46,836 nucleotides of DNA. Source: a bacterium. Its GTDB lineage: Bacteria > Ratteibacteria > UBA8468 > B48-G9 > DTJG01. The position numbers and the translations under genes are program-made. The notes beneath the pieces were generated by a model that saw only the letters and a list, made by a program, of their open reading frames with translations, was not told the origin of the DNA and made no database searches. Shown here piece by piece: positions 16,414 to 24,594 of the stretch (within the stretch, counting starts at the first letter, position 1; each line of letters starts with the position of its first letter). Location: assembly GCA_029552985.1 (NCBI GenBank), contig JAKPDB010000042.1:1-46836 (forward strand), given 5' to 3'.

Positions 16414-17010
16414 TCATCTTTTATAACCTGCATATTTTTTTATCACTGAAGCGATTTTTTCTGCTGTTTTTTCCAGATTACGGTTGATAAAACGGTACTG
16501 GTATTTTTCAATCAGGATTTTTCTTTCTTTTGAAGATTCCATTAATCTTTTCCTGATATTTTCCTCTGTGTCTCCTCGTTTTTCAAGCCGTCTTTTTTGT
16601 TCTTCAATAGAGGGAGGAAGGATTCCAATCAGGATGGCATCTGGATATTTTTTCTTGATTCGAAGCGCTCCCTGAGTGTCAATGGTCAAAAGCACAATAT
16701 TGTTTTCAGCAAGGTTTTTATCAATGAACTGTTTTGAGGTTCCGTAATAATTGTCGTAAACAAGCGCCCATTCAGCAAAAAATCCTTCTGAAATTTTCTG
16801 TTTGAATTCTTTTTCATCAATAAAGAAGTAATCAATGCCGTGCTTTTCACCTTTTCTGGGGCTTCTTGTTGTATAAGATATGGAAACAACAAGATTGTCA
16901 AACTGGTTTTTCAACTGGTTTACAAGGGTGGTTTTTCCGGTTCCTGATGGCGCAGAGAGCACAAACAGGTTTGCCTTATGGCGTTGCTTTGCCTTTTGTT
17001 TTGAGGTCAT
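16414..17010 (-). CDS. gmk: Guanylate kinase
   Basis: It phosphorylates GMP to GDP with ATP. The P-loop APSGTGKTT sits at residues 20-28. GMP-binding signatures SYTTRSPRKGEKHGIDYFF and the lid-type RLEKRGDTEENI follow. The protein has 198 residues, usual for the family apart from a basic extension of about 12 residues at the N-terminus. The start overlaps the upstream TPR gene by 35 bases and has no clear ribosome site, suggesting translational coupling. No rpoZ gene follows, unlike the order in many bacteria. Confidence 0.95.
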   Translation of the reverse strand: MTSKQKAKQRHKANLFVLSAPSGTGKTTLVNQLKNQFDNLVVSISYTTRSPRKGEKHGIDYFFIDEKEFKQKISEGFFAEWALVYDNYYGTSKQFIDKNLAENNIVLLTIDTQGALRIKKKYPDAILIGILPPSIEEQKRRLEKRGDTEENIRKRLMESSKERKILIEKYQYRFINRNLEKTAEKIASVIKKYAGYKR

Positions 17011-17665
17011 TGATCATGCGGACAGCGATATCGTAAAAAGCCACATAATTGTCTCTGACATATTCCCATTGTTTGATTGCCTTGTCGATCTGCCCATTTT
17101 TTTCATAGGCGTGTGCAAGAACATCGTCCACATAGTCAGGATGAGGATATTTTGTTGCCTTCTCAAGGTATTTCACTGCATTGGGATAGTCCTTACCTTT
17201 GTGGTAATAGGTCCAGCCCAATTCGAAATAAATATCGTATTTGTTTGCGTTGAATGGATAAGCAAGGCCCTTTTTCAGAAATTGTATTCCCTGCTGGTAC
17301 CAGAATTGTTTTTCTTCAGGGGTTTTGACTTCAGCGTAGATATTGTAAGCCATATGCCATCCACCTATTGTCCAGACAAGAATATAACTTGGCTGCAACC
17401 ATGATATCGCCTGAAGGAGGGGAAGGATTTTATAGTGCTGTCCACTGTGCCAGTAAGTTTCCATCTGCAACCACAACAGATCTGCGGCAAGTCCTTTAAA
17501 TCCACCAAGAATTAAACTACCAGCCATCTGACCCGGCATCAGAACCAGGGCGCTTTCAAGATTTTCCAGTTTCTTCCTGTAATCAATCTGAACCTGGACA
17601 AGGTGTATGCATATAAAACAAAAAACAATTGCAAGGAAATATCTGTATCCTTTTTTTCTTTTCAT
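16976..17665 (-). CDS. Membrane-anchored TPR protein
   Basis: The protein has 229 residues. The N-terminal segment YRYFLAIVFCFICIHLVQV (about 7-25) is a membrane anchor or signal peptide. The rest is helical with TPR-like units, clearest at KYDIYFELGWTYYHKGKDYPNA and then DDVLAHAYEKNGQIDKAI. A conserved-looking segment with GFKGLAADLLWLQ precedes the repeats. It overlaps the ABC-2 permease by 4 bases (ATGA), so it is translationally coupled to the exporter and probably serves it as a periplasmic accessory. The function is otherwise unknown. Confidence 0.7.
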   Translation of the reverse strand: MKRKKGYRYFLAIVFCFICIHLVQVQIDYRKKLENLESALVLMPGQMAGSLILGGFKGLAADLLWLQMETYWHSGQHYKILPLLQAISWLQPSYILVWTIGGWHMAYNIYAEVKTPEEKQFWYQQGIQFLKKGLAYPFNANKYDIYFELGWTYYHKGKDYPNAVKYLEKATKYPHPDYVDDVLAHAYEKNGQIDKAIKQWEYVRDNYVAFYDIAVRMINDLKTKGKATP

Positions 17666-18426
17666 ATTTCCCTTTTTTCAAAAAAGTAAAGAGCAATAAA
17701 AAGCGCAATACACATGTAAAGAATCCCGTAAAGAATTGTGTATCCAACATATCCCCAGCTTACATTGAGCCCAACGACGATTTTGTCTCTGATATTGAAG
17801 TTTTCATAATTTGGTACAAGAGTATACAGCATATCAGCCAGTCCCTTGACGATAATATTTTCTGCTCTCTCTATCAACTCTTTTCCATATGAAGTGAGAT
17901 GTCCTACAATGTAGAGGAAAAACGAGCAGATAATATTAAAGGCATCAGAGGTAAATGTTCCAAGTGCCAGCGTGATACTGCCAATTAGAATCAGTTCAAA
18001 AAATATCAATAGCAATGTTTTCAATACCTCTACATCTGGTGGACTTTTCTTGAATATCAACAGTCCAAGAAAAAAAATTGTTGCAAGGATGAAATTAACA
18101 AAAATAATCATGGAGACGCCAAAAAACTTCCCAATAACAATATCAGACCTTCTGATTGGCTTTGTCACAAGTGTGTAAATTGTACGGCGCTCGATCTCTC
18201 CTGAAATCGCGTAAAGAGCTCCAAAAATTGCAATCAAAGCACCAAAAAATTCAATCGCTGAAAAACTCACATCCTTGATCATTTTCAGTTCTTCTTCAGC
18301 AGTGAGAAATGAAAACAGTTTGGATGCTCCAATTACGATAAGGGCAAAAATCAGTATGATGTAAAGGGTTTTCTTTCTTATGGATTCCTTGAAGGTGTTA
18401 AGCCCGATCAGCCACATTTTTTTCAT
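17662..18426 (-). CDS. ABC-2 type transporter permease
   Basis: The protein has 254 residues and about six membrane segments: TLYIILIFALIVIG, FFGALIAIFGALYAI, IIFVNFILATIFFLGLLIF, LLIFFELILIGSITL, ICSFFLYIVG and YTILYGILYMCIALFIALYFF. The segment ISGEIERRTIYTLVTKPIRR between the second and third helices is characteristic of ABC-2 permeases such as NosY-like proteins. It overlaps the ATPase gene by 4 bases, which marks an obligate pair. The substrate is unknown. Confidence 0.9.
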   Translation of the reverse strand: MKKMWLIGLNTFKESIRKKTLYIILIFALIVIGASKLFSFLTAEEELKMIKDVSFSAIEFFGALIAIFGALYAISGEIERRTIYTLVTKPIRRSDIVIGKFFGVSMIIFVNFILATIFFLGLLIFKKSPPDVEVLKTLLLIFFELILIGSITLALGTFTSDAFNIICSFFLYIVGHLTSYGKELIERAENIIVKGLADMLYTLVPNYENFNIRDKIVVGLNVSWGYVGYTILYGILYMCIALFIALYFFEKREI

Positions 18427-19193
18427 GTTGTTTCTCCTGTTTTAACAGAGGCCTGGTTGTCAAATGTACATATTGTTTTAACAAAAAGATCCTCAAGATT
18501 TTCTGCCTGATACTGCCTATTCAATCCATCAAGAGTGCCTGTGGCAAGAAGGTATCCTCTGTGGAATATTGCAATCCTGTCGCAGACCCTTTCAACTTCA
18601 GAAAGAAAATGACTGGAAAGAAGTATGGTTTTGCCCTGCTGTTTCAATTTCAATAAAAGGTTTCGTGTATCCCTGCATCCAATAGGGTCAAGACCTGTTG
18701 TGGGTTCATCAAGAATCAGTATTTCTGGGTCATTGATTAAACTTGCAGCAAGTCCTATCCTTTCAAGCATTCCTTTTGAGTAATGTCTCAAAGTAAGTCG
18801 TTTTGCATCTTTCAATTCCACAAGTTCCAGCAATTGTTCAATCCTTTTTTTTGTGGTGCCTGCGTCCAGCGAAAACAGGCTCGCGTAAAACTGAAGTAAT
18901 TCTGGACCAGTTAGATAATCATAATAATATGGATTTTCAGGCAGAAAACCCACATGCTGTTTCATTTCAATATCATCTGGAAACTTGCCCATAATACGGG
19001 CTTCACCAGATGTTGGGAAAAGAATTCCAAGTAACAGTTTCAAACACGTTGTTTTTCCTGAGCCATTTGGACCAAGAATTCCAAAAATTTCACCCTGCTC
19101 AACCTCAAGGTCAACCTTTTCAAGTCCCACGACAATTTTTTTCTTTCCAAGAATATAGTGCTTTGTCAGTTGTTTTGTCTCTATAATTGCCAT
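18423..19193 (-). CDS. ABC transporter ATP-binding protein
   Basis: The protein has 256 residues. Walker A GPNGSGKTT is at 41-49, the signature is the YSKGMLERIG variant common in ABC-2 exporters, Walker B is LILDEPTTGLD, and the switch histidine lies in LLSSHFLSEVERVCD. A GGGAGG site lies 5 bases before ATG 19193. It energises the adjacent permease. The extended -10 just upstream suggests that the ABC-TPR-gmk group can be transcribed independently of the ispA group. Confidence 0.93.
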   Translation of the reverse strand: MAIIETKQLTKHYILGKKKIVVGLEKVDLEVEQGEIFGILGPNGSGKTTCLKLLLGILFPTSGEARIMGKFPDDIEMKQHVGFLPENPYYYDYLTGPELLQFYASLFSLDAGTTKKRIEQLLELVELKDAKRLTLRHYSKGMLERIGLAASLINDPEILILDEPTTGLDPIGCRDTRNLLLKLKQQGKTILLSSHFLSEVERVCDRIAIFHRGYLLATGTLDGLNRQYQAENLEDLFVKTICTFDNQASVKTGETT

Positions 19194-19226
19194 AATCCCT
19201 CCCGCTGCTAAGTAAATTTGAAAATT

Positions 19227-19235
19227 ATTTTAGCA
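19227..19235 (-). promoter_or_regulatory. Extended -10 promoter before the ABC exporter genes
   Basis: On the minus strand TGCTAAAAT fits TGnTATAAT with one mismatch. It lies in the 47-base gap after ispA and about 34 bases before the ABC ATPase start. No good -35 is visible. Confidence 0.4.
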
Positions 19236-19240
19236 CAAAT

Positions 19241-20035
19241 TCAATCTGATACAAAACTACCAAAACTCATTCTGATAAGAGACGTCAAAATATCTGCCCT
19301 GCTTCCAAAATTTTCTAATTGTGTCAGCAGTTGTTGATAGGTCTTCTTTAACCGTTTCTTCAGTGATTTTTCATTTCCTTCTTTATCGTGAATATCGTCG
19401 AGAATCTGAAATGCCTCTCCGAAAAGTGCTCCTGTCTGCCTGAGTTTTCCTACTACATCTTTATCGGCTTTACCAACAATTGCCGGAATTTCAAAGCACA
19501 ATCTGAAAAGTTCGCCTGTTTTTTTTTCGTCAATCCAGATTTTGATTTTATGAGGTATTTTTTTGTTTTTGTAAGCCATGTCAAGGGATTGCCCTCCTGC
19601 CATTCCATTTGAACCAAGAGCATTGCATGTAATGATCACTGCTTCTGGACTACCACATTTTGCAATTTCCCTTATACCAAGACACAATAGGGCGTCTCCT
19701 GCAAGAAGCGCCTCTGCCTCGCCAAATTTTTTATGGCAGCTTGGTTTTCCCCTTCTGAAGTCGTCATTATCCATACAGGGAAGGTCGTCGTGAACAAGTG
19801 AAAAACTGTGAATTAGTTCAATCCCGCAGGCAACAGGTAAAATTTTCTTAAAAGGAATATCCAGAATTTTTGCCACTGATAGAACAAGAAGGGGTCTGAT
19901 TCTTTTTCCTCCAGGAAAAACTGCGTAATACATTGCTTGTTCAAGATTTCTTGCCCGGCTGGATGTAAATGCAAGACGTTTCTTAAGGTAGGCATCAACC
20001 AATTTTATCATCTGATTAATGTTTTTTTCATCCAT
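19241..20035 (-). CDS. ispA: Short-chain polyprenyl diphosphate synthase (farnesyl/geranyl type)
   Basis: It condenses isopentenyl diphosphate with allylic diphosphates for quinone and undecaprenol synthesis. The protein has 264 residues. GGKRIRPLL at 42-50 binds diphosphate. The first aspartate-rich motif DDLPCMD is at 83-89, of the DDxxxxD kind typical of bacterial FPP synthases, and the second is DDIHD near residue 215. It is slightly shorter than the usual 290-300 residues, mainly at the C-terminus. Its ATG overlaps the end of alr by 8 bases. Product chain length cannot be decided from sequence alone. Confidence 0.9.
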   Translation of the reverse strand: MDEKNINQMIKLVDAYLKKRLAFTSSRARNLEQAMYYAVFPGGKRIRPLLVLSVAKILDIPFKKILPVACGIELIHSFSLVHDDLPCMDNDDFRRGKPSCHKKFGEAEALLAGDALLCLGIREIAKCGSPEAVIITCNALGSNGMAGGQSLDMAYKNKKIPHKIKIWIDEKKTGELFRLCFEIPAIVGKADKDVVGKLRQTGALFGEAFQILDDIHDKEGNEKSLKKRLKKTYQQLLTQLENFGSRADILTSLIRMSFGSFVSD

Positions 20036-21107
20036 GATACGCCTTTTTTAATCTTGATGCACCAAAGGCAGTCATAATTGCTTGCGGAACTGTGCCGCAA
20101 ATTTCAGCCATCAGCTCAATAGACAGTTGATTGTCAAGGAAAATCACTTCGCTTGCCTCTTTTATATCTTTTTTCACTTCCAGAATAGTTTGGTCCATGC
20201 AGATATTACCTCTGATTGGAAAAAGTTCTTCATTGTATTTCATGTAAAATTTATTTGAAAGAGCACGGTTCATACCATCACCATAGCCGATACCTGCTAT
20301 CGCAATGGTTGTGTCCCGTTTACAGGTGAAAGTTCCTCCATAACTGATGCGGGTTCCAGCAGGAACCTGTCTGACTGACAGGATTTTTACAATACCCTTC
20401 AGGGCATACTTCAAAGAAGGAATTGCTTTGAAAGTTTTTAAAAAAAGCGATGGATAAACGCCGTAAAGCAAAAGTCCTGTTCTGACCATTGAAAAATTTT
20501 CTATACTTTCAGGAAGATTAACAATTCCGCCAGAGTTTGCAATGTGTGTGATACCGCGCAATTTTGCCGGTACTCCAGCAAGTACCTGTTTGAAAATCTC
20601 AATCTGTTTGATGGCAAATTTCCTGTCCATGCTCTCAGAGGTCGCAAGATGAGAAAAAATTCCTTCAAGTTTGATTCCTTTTGAATTCTTGATTATGTCC
20701 ATTACACTGCTGACTTCCTCAGGCATAATACCTATTCTTCCCATGCCAGTATCCACTTTCAGGTGGATTGAAAGCCCTTTTGCATTTACGATGTCCCTTA
20801 TAAAACTTGAACTTGCGGCAGTAAGTGATATCCGATGCTCTATTGCCTTTTTCACATCTGGCCGAAGTGAAGGACCCAGAACAAGAATTGGTTTTGTAAT
20901 GCCTGCTTTTCTTAAAGATACTGCTTCATCTATTGTCGCTACACCAAACCAGTCAACATCTCTTTCAATTTTTCTGCTTACTGGAATTGCTCCCATTCCA
21001 TAACCATTACACTTAACAACTGCAAGGAGTTTTTTCCTTGTGATTTTTTTCAGTACTTTCACGTTGTCTGCGATTGCTTCAAGGGCTATTTTAATAACTC
21101 CGCTCAT
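20028..21107 (-). CDS. alr: Alanine racemase
   Basis: It is a PLP enzyme converting L- to D-alanine for peptidoglycan. Lys32 in AVVKCNGYGMG carries the PLP, and Tyr256 in RISYGGTF is the second catalytic base. The protein has 359 residues, family-typical, though the N-terminus is clipped: the usual R-x-x-W/A-E-I-D start is reduced to VIKIALEAIADN. The start overlaps pyrF by 17 bases with AAGG just upstream, so the two are translationally coupled. Confidence 0.95.
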   Translation of the reverse strand: MSGVIKIALEAIADNVKVLKKITRKKLLAVVKCNGYGMGAIPVSRKIERDVDWFGVATIDEAVSLRKAGITKPILVLGPSLRPDVKKAIEHRISLTAASSSFIRDIVNAKGLSIHLKVDTGMGRIGIMPEEVSSVMDIIKNSKGIKLEGIFSHLATSESMDRKFAIKQIEIFKQVLAGVPAKLRGITHIANSGGIVNLPESIENFSMVRTGLLLYGVYPSLFLKTFKAIPSLKYALKGIVKILSVRQVPAGTRISYGGTFTCKRDTTIAIAGIGYGDGMNRALSNKFYMKYNEELFPIRGNICMDQTILEVKKDIKEASEVIFLDNQLSIELMAEICGTVPQAIMTAFGASRLKKAYHG

Positions 21108-21792
21108 TTTCCTTGATTTCCTTTTTTATTCGCTTAACAACTTCCACCGGGTTCGGACTTTGAATAATCGGCCTTCCAATAACAAGATAATCTGCTCCTG
21201 ATTTTACTGCTTCACTTGGTGTTGCAATTCTTTTCTGGTCATCGTGTGAACTTTCTGGTCTGATCCCAGGGCACACCATAAGGAAACTGTCAGGAAATTT
21301 TTTTCTCAATAGATTCAGGTCCTGTGGAGAGCATACAATACCATCAAGTCCGCATCTATAACCGATTTCAGCAAGATGTAAAATCTGTTTTTCAATGGTT
21401 TCATTGATACCTACGGCAATAAGATCGGTTTCTGTAAATGAGGTAAGTACTGTCACTCCAACAATTTTTGTTTCTAAATTCACTTTATTTCTTGCCTTTA
21501 TTGCAGATTCAAGCATATTTTTCCCGCCCAGTATATGGACGGTTAAAAGGTCAACACCCATACCACAGGCGCACTCAACTGCAAGTTCAACTGTATTTGG
21601 AATATCAAAAAATTTCAGGTCAAAAAACACCTTTTTCCCTGAATGTTTTAACCAGCCAATCACACCAGGTCCAAACGCAGTAAAAGGAATTGCGCCGATT
21701 TTGTAGTAAATCACAGAATCTCCAAGATTATCCACAATTCTTTCTAGGATACTTTTTTCCTTAACATCAAGTCCGACAATCAGTTCAGCCAT
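21091..21792 (-). CDS. pyrF: Orotidine 5'-phosphate decarboxylase
   Basis: It makes UMP from OMP. The protein has 233 residues, a normal length. The signature DLKFFDIPNT carries the catalytic Asp-Lys pair that continues the KxxxD arrangement, and GIRPES near the C-terminus binds the phosphate. The start was set at ATG 21792 (AGGT 8 bases upstream), which overlaps the end of the WecA-like gene by 8 bases; a longer frame would use TTG 21813. It is part of the tight wecA-like/pyrF/alr/ispA group. Confidence 0.94.
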   Translation of the reverse strand: MAELIVGLDVKEKSILERIVDNLGDSVIYYKIGAIPFTAFGPGVIGWLKHSGKKVFFDLKFFDIPNTVELAVECACGMGVDLLTVHILGGKNMLESAIKARNKVNLETKIVGVTVLTSFTETDLIAVGINETIEKQILHLAEIGYRCGLDGIVCSPQDLNLLRKKFPDSFLMVCPGIRPESSHDDQKRIATPSEAVKSGADYLVIGRPIIQSPNPVEVVKRIKKEIKENERSY

Positions 21793-22849
21793 TTTTTCTA
21801 CCTGTACTTTCAAGCATTGCTATGCATACCAGCACCAATACTACCTGACAGAAAACGATCATGCCACCAATGATATTAAGGTGGTTCAGCAGAAGCGCTC
21901 CAAGGCCTGTGGCAAATGTGAGTAAATAGCAGTAGATTACTGCTTGAACCTGATTCATGCCAAGATTAACAAGCCGATGATAGATGTGGTTTTTGTCTGC
22001 TTGGAAAATTGGCTTTCTATTTTTCATCCTCAGATAAATTACACTCAGGGTGTCAAAAAATGGCACAGAGAAAATCAGTACTGGACTCAATGCAGGAAGC
22101 ATGCTCTGGTCAGGTCCATAACGATAGTATGTTCCCATCATTGCAAGACATGCAAGGAAATATCCAAGGAAACTGCTTCCGCATTCCCCAAGAAAAATTT
22201 TTGCCTTTGGAAAATTATATGGCATAAAACCTAACACAGCACCAATAAAACAGGTAAGGAGTGTTGAAATAAATAACTGACCATTGGAGACAGCGGAAAA
22301 GAAAAATATGCTCCCAGAAATGCACGCAACTCCTGAGGCAAGACCATTTGTGTGGTCAAGAAGATTGAAACTGTTCATGCATACCACAATCCAGCCGACG
22401 GTGAAAATCACCTGTACCCACAAATAAGGCGCAAAGAAGGAAATTCTTATTCCTGCAAGAAATGTTATGATTCCGCAGATCATCTGAAAACTTAACTTCA
22501 CCAAAGGTCTGAGATGGTACATATCATCAAGAAATCCAACCACAACAACCACTGCCGATGTGGCAAGAAATACAGTCAATTTTGGTAAAACATGCATGAC
22601 TCCTGCACTATGGCTGAAAATTCTTTCTGGAAGCGTTTCCTTTATAATCAATCCTGCTATAACCGTTGCAAGGATGGAAAGATAAACAGCAATACCACCT
22701 GAAAGCGGGGTCGGAAACAGGTGGATTTTTCTTGAAGACGGCTGGTCAATAACATTAAATGCAAGGGCAAATCTTCTGACAACAGGAACAAATAGCAGGG
22801 AAAAGCACAAAGAAACCACAAACACGCCTGCGTAAATGATATTCCACAT
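21785..22849 (-). CDS. WecA/TagO-type polyprenyl-phosphate sugar-1-phosphate transferase
   Basis: This is a membrane GT4-family enzyme that starts a lipid-linked glycan by moving a HexNAc-1-phosphate onto undecaprenyl phosphate. The protein has 354 residues and about ten membrane helices. GFLDDMYHLRP holds the Asp-Asp pair, and KNHIYHRL is the histidine motif near the C-terminus. Two normally acidic sites differ: NSFNLLDHTNGL has Asn where NxxNLxDGxDGL has its second Asp, and LGECGSSFLG has Glu where GDxGS has Asp. AGGT lies just before ATG 22849. It could start O-antigen-like or exopolysaccharide synthesis with the Wza/Wzz genes elsewhere in the window. Confidence 0.88.
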   Translation of the reverse strand: MWNIIYAGVFVVSLCFSLLFVPVVRRFALAFNVIDQPSSRKIHLFPTPLSGGIAVYLSILATVIAGLIIKETLPERIFSHSAGVMHVLPKLTVFLATSAVVVVVGFLDDMYHLRPLVKLSFQMICGIITFLAGIRISFFAPYLWVQVIFTVGWIVVCMNSFNLLDHTNGLASGVACISGSIFFFSAVSNGQLFISTLLTCFIGAVLGFMPYNFPKAKIFLGECGSSFLGYFLACLAMMGTYYRYGPDQSMLPALSPVLIFSVPFFDTLSVIYLRMKNRKPIFQADKNHIYHRLVNLGMNQVQAVIYCYLLTFATGLGALLLNHLNIIGGMIVFCQVVLVLVCIAMLESTGRKNG

Positions 22850-22897
22850 ATTTACCTGGGCAATGCTCTATGCCCTTCCTTTTTTAATCTGTCACTA

Positions 22898-24478
22898 TTA
22901 TCTTGCAAATTCTGTTTCCCTTTTTTCCCTGATTACAGTCACCTTGACCTGGCCAATATACTTTAGGTCCTCCTCTATCTTTCTGGCAATATCCCGTGCC
23001 AGCAGCATCGCCTGCTGATCAGAAATTTCCTCTGGTTTCACAATCACCCTGATTTCCCTTCCAGCAGATATTGCGTATGCCTGGTCAACTCCTTTGAAAG
23101 AAGAACCAATTTTTTCAAGCTCCTCAACACGACGCAGATAACTTTCAAGCGTGTCCCTTCTTGCTCCGGGTCTGGTGGCAGACAATGCGTCTGCAATCTG
23201 AACAATGACAGTGTATGGAGAGGCAATATCAAGGTCTTTATGATGGTTCATCGCAGCATCAACAACCTCTTCTGGTTCTCCTGCTTTTTTCAAAATGTCT
23301 GCGCCAATATCAGGATGACTGCCTTCTACTTCCTGATCAAGGGCTTTGCCAATATCATGCAGCAGGGCAGCTCGCCGTGCCAGTTTAGGGTTAAGCCCAA
23401 TTTCAGCAGCAATCATTCCTGCAAGATATGCTGACTCCTTTGCGTGCTGAAGAACATTTTGACCAAAACTTGTTCTATATCTTAACCTGCCAAGCAATTT
23501 TACTATCTCTGGATTAAGATTTTCAATTCCAAGGTCAAAGGCGACATTCCTACCATCCTCAATAAGTTTTTCTTCCATTTCCTGAACTGTCTTCTGAACA
23601 ACCTCTTCAATTCTTCCAGGATGTATTCTTCCATCAGCAATCAATTTTTCAAGAGCGATTCTCGCAATTTCTCTTCTGTAAATGTTAAAAGAAGAAATCG
23701 TGATTGCCTGGGGTGTATCATCAACAATCAAATCAACCCCTGTCGCTGCTTCAAAGGCGCGTATGTTTCTTCCTTCCCGACCTATTATTCTTCCCTTGAT
23801 TTCGTCATTTGGCAAACTTACAACAGAAACAGTACTTTCTGTTGCTGCTTCTGAAGCCAGCCTTTGCATGGCTGCAAGCAAAATTTCTCTTGCCTTTTTA
23901 TTTCCTGTTTCCTTTGCTTGTTCTTCTATCCTGCGGATAATCTCCACGGAACTATTTCTTGCCTCCTGTTCCATTGCTTTCAGAAGCGTATCTTTTGCCT
24001 GTTCCCTTGTCATGCCTGATATTTCTTCAAGTTTTTTGATTTCCTGTTCAATCTTGTCTTCAAGTTCTCTGATTTTCTGCTGTATCTGTTGTTCTTTTTC
24101 ATTAAGTGATGCTTCTTTTGTTGCGATTTCGGCTTCTCTCTTTTCAATCAATTCTGCCTTTTTTTCAAGAAGAATCTCCCTCTGATTCAATCGCCTTTCA
24201 AGAAACTGGAGTTCCTTTCTTTTATTTCTGGTTTCTTTTTCAAATTCAGAGCGAAGCCTGTATAGTGTTTCCTTTGTCTGAATATCAAGTTCTTTCTTCT
24301 TTGTAAGTGCAATGTTTTCAGCTTCCCGGATAATTTCTCTTGCCCGCTCTTCAGCAGCTTTTATGGTTCTTTCTCCAACAAACTTTCTCCACAGGTACCC
24401 TATGAGAAGCGCGAGGGCTCCCCAGAATATGAACAACGGTATGATGATTGGCGTTGAATTGATATTAATGGCAACCAC
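22898..24478 (-). CDS. rny: Ribonuclease Y
   Basis: This is a membrane-tethered endoribonuclease that initiates mRNA decay. The protein has 526 residues, typical. There is one N-terminal membrane helix (about 12-28), then a charged coiled coil (about 35-195), a KH domain with GRIIGREGRNIRAFE (about 215-275) and an HD domain with LLHDIGKAL near residue 374. The start is annotated as GTG 24478. It touches the GGGGG of a Shine-Dalgarno-like AAGGGGG, so the real start may instead be a rare codon such as ATT a few codons downstream; no ATG is available before the helix. Confidence 0.95.
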   Translation of the reverse strand: MVAININSTPIIIPLFIFWGALALLIGYLWRKFVGERTIKAAEERAREIIREAENIALTKKKELDIQTKETLYRLRSEFEKETRNKRKELQFLERRLNQREILLEKKAELIEKREAEIATKEASLNEKEQQIQQKIRELEDKIEQEIKKLEEISGMTREQAKDTLLKAMEQEARNSSVEIIRRIEEQAKETGNKKAREILLAAMQRLASEAATESTVSVVSLPNDEIKGRIIGREGRNIRAFEAATGVDLIVDDTPQAITISSFNIYRREIARIALEKLIADGRIHPGRIEEVVQKTVQEMEEKLIEDGRNVAFDLGIENLNPEIVKLLGRLRYRTSFGQNVLQHAKESAYLAGMIAAEIGLNPKLARRAALLHDIGKALDQEVEGSHPDIGADILKKAGEPEEVVDAAMNHHKDLDIASPYTVIVQIADALSATRPGARRDTLESYLRRVEELEKIGSSFKGVDQAYAISAGREIRVIVKPEEISDQQAMLLARDIARKIEEDLKYIGQVKVTVIREKRETEFAR

Positions 24479-24594
24479 CCCCTTACAGTGAATCTGGGAA
24501 ACCCGGGATGGTTCAGGACAACAGGCGCAATTGCATACCAGTGATAAATCTATCTCTTCTGGTAAAACAAATGGTTACAGTTGTTTTTTCCATT

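Noticed and set aside
16880-17404. 174-codon plus-strand frame
   Set aside because: It lies antisense to gmk and the TPR protein, which have clear homology; no ribosome site or context.
23682-24185. 167-codon plus-strand frame opposite the rny coiled coil
   Set aside because: Serine/leucine/phenylalanine-rich antisense of a Glu/Lys/Arg-rich coiled coil, a typical shadow ORF.
24479-24594. Riboswitch or small RNA before rny
   Set aside because: The gap is 116 bases with only short palindromes (CCCGGG) and no motif that I recognise.
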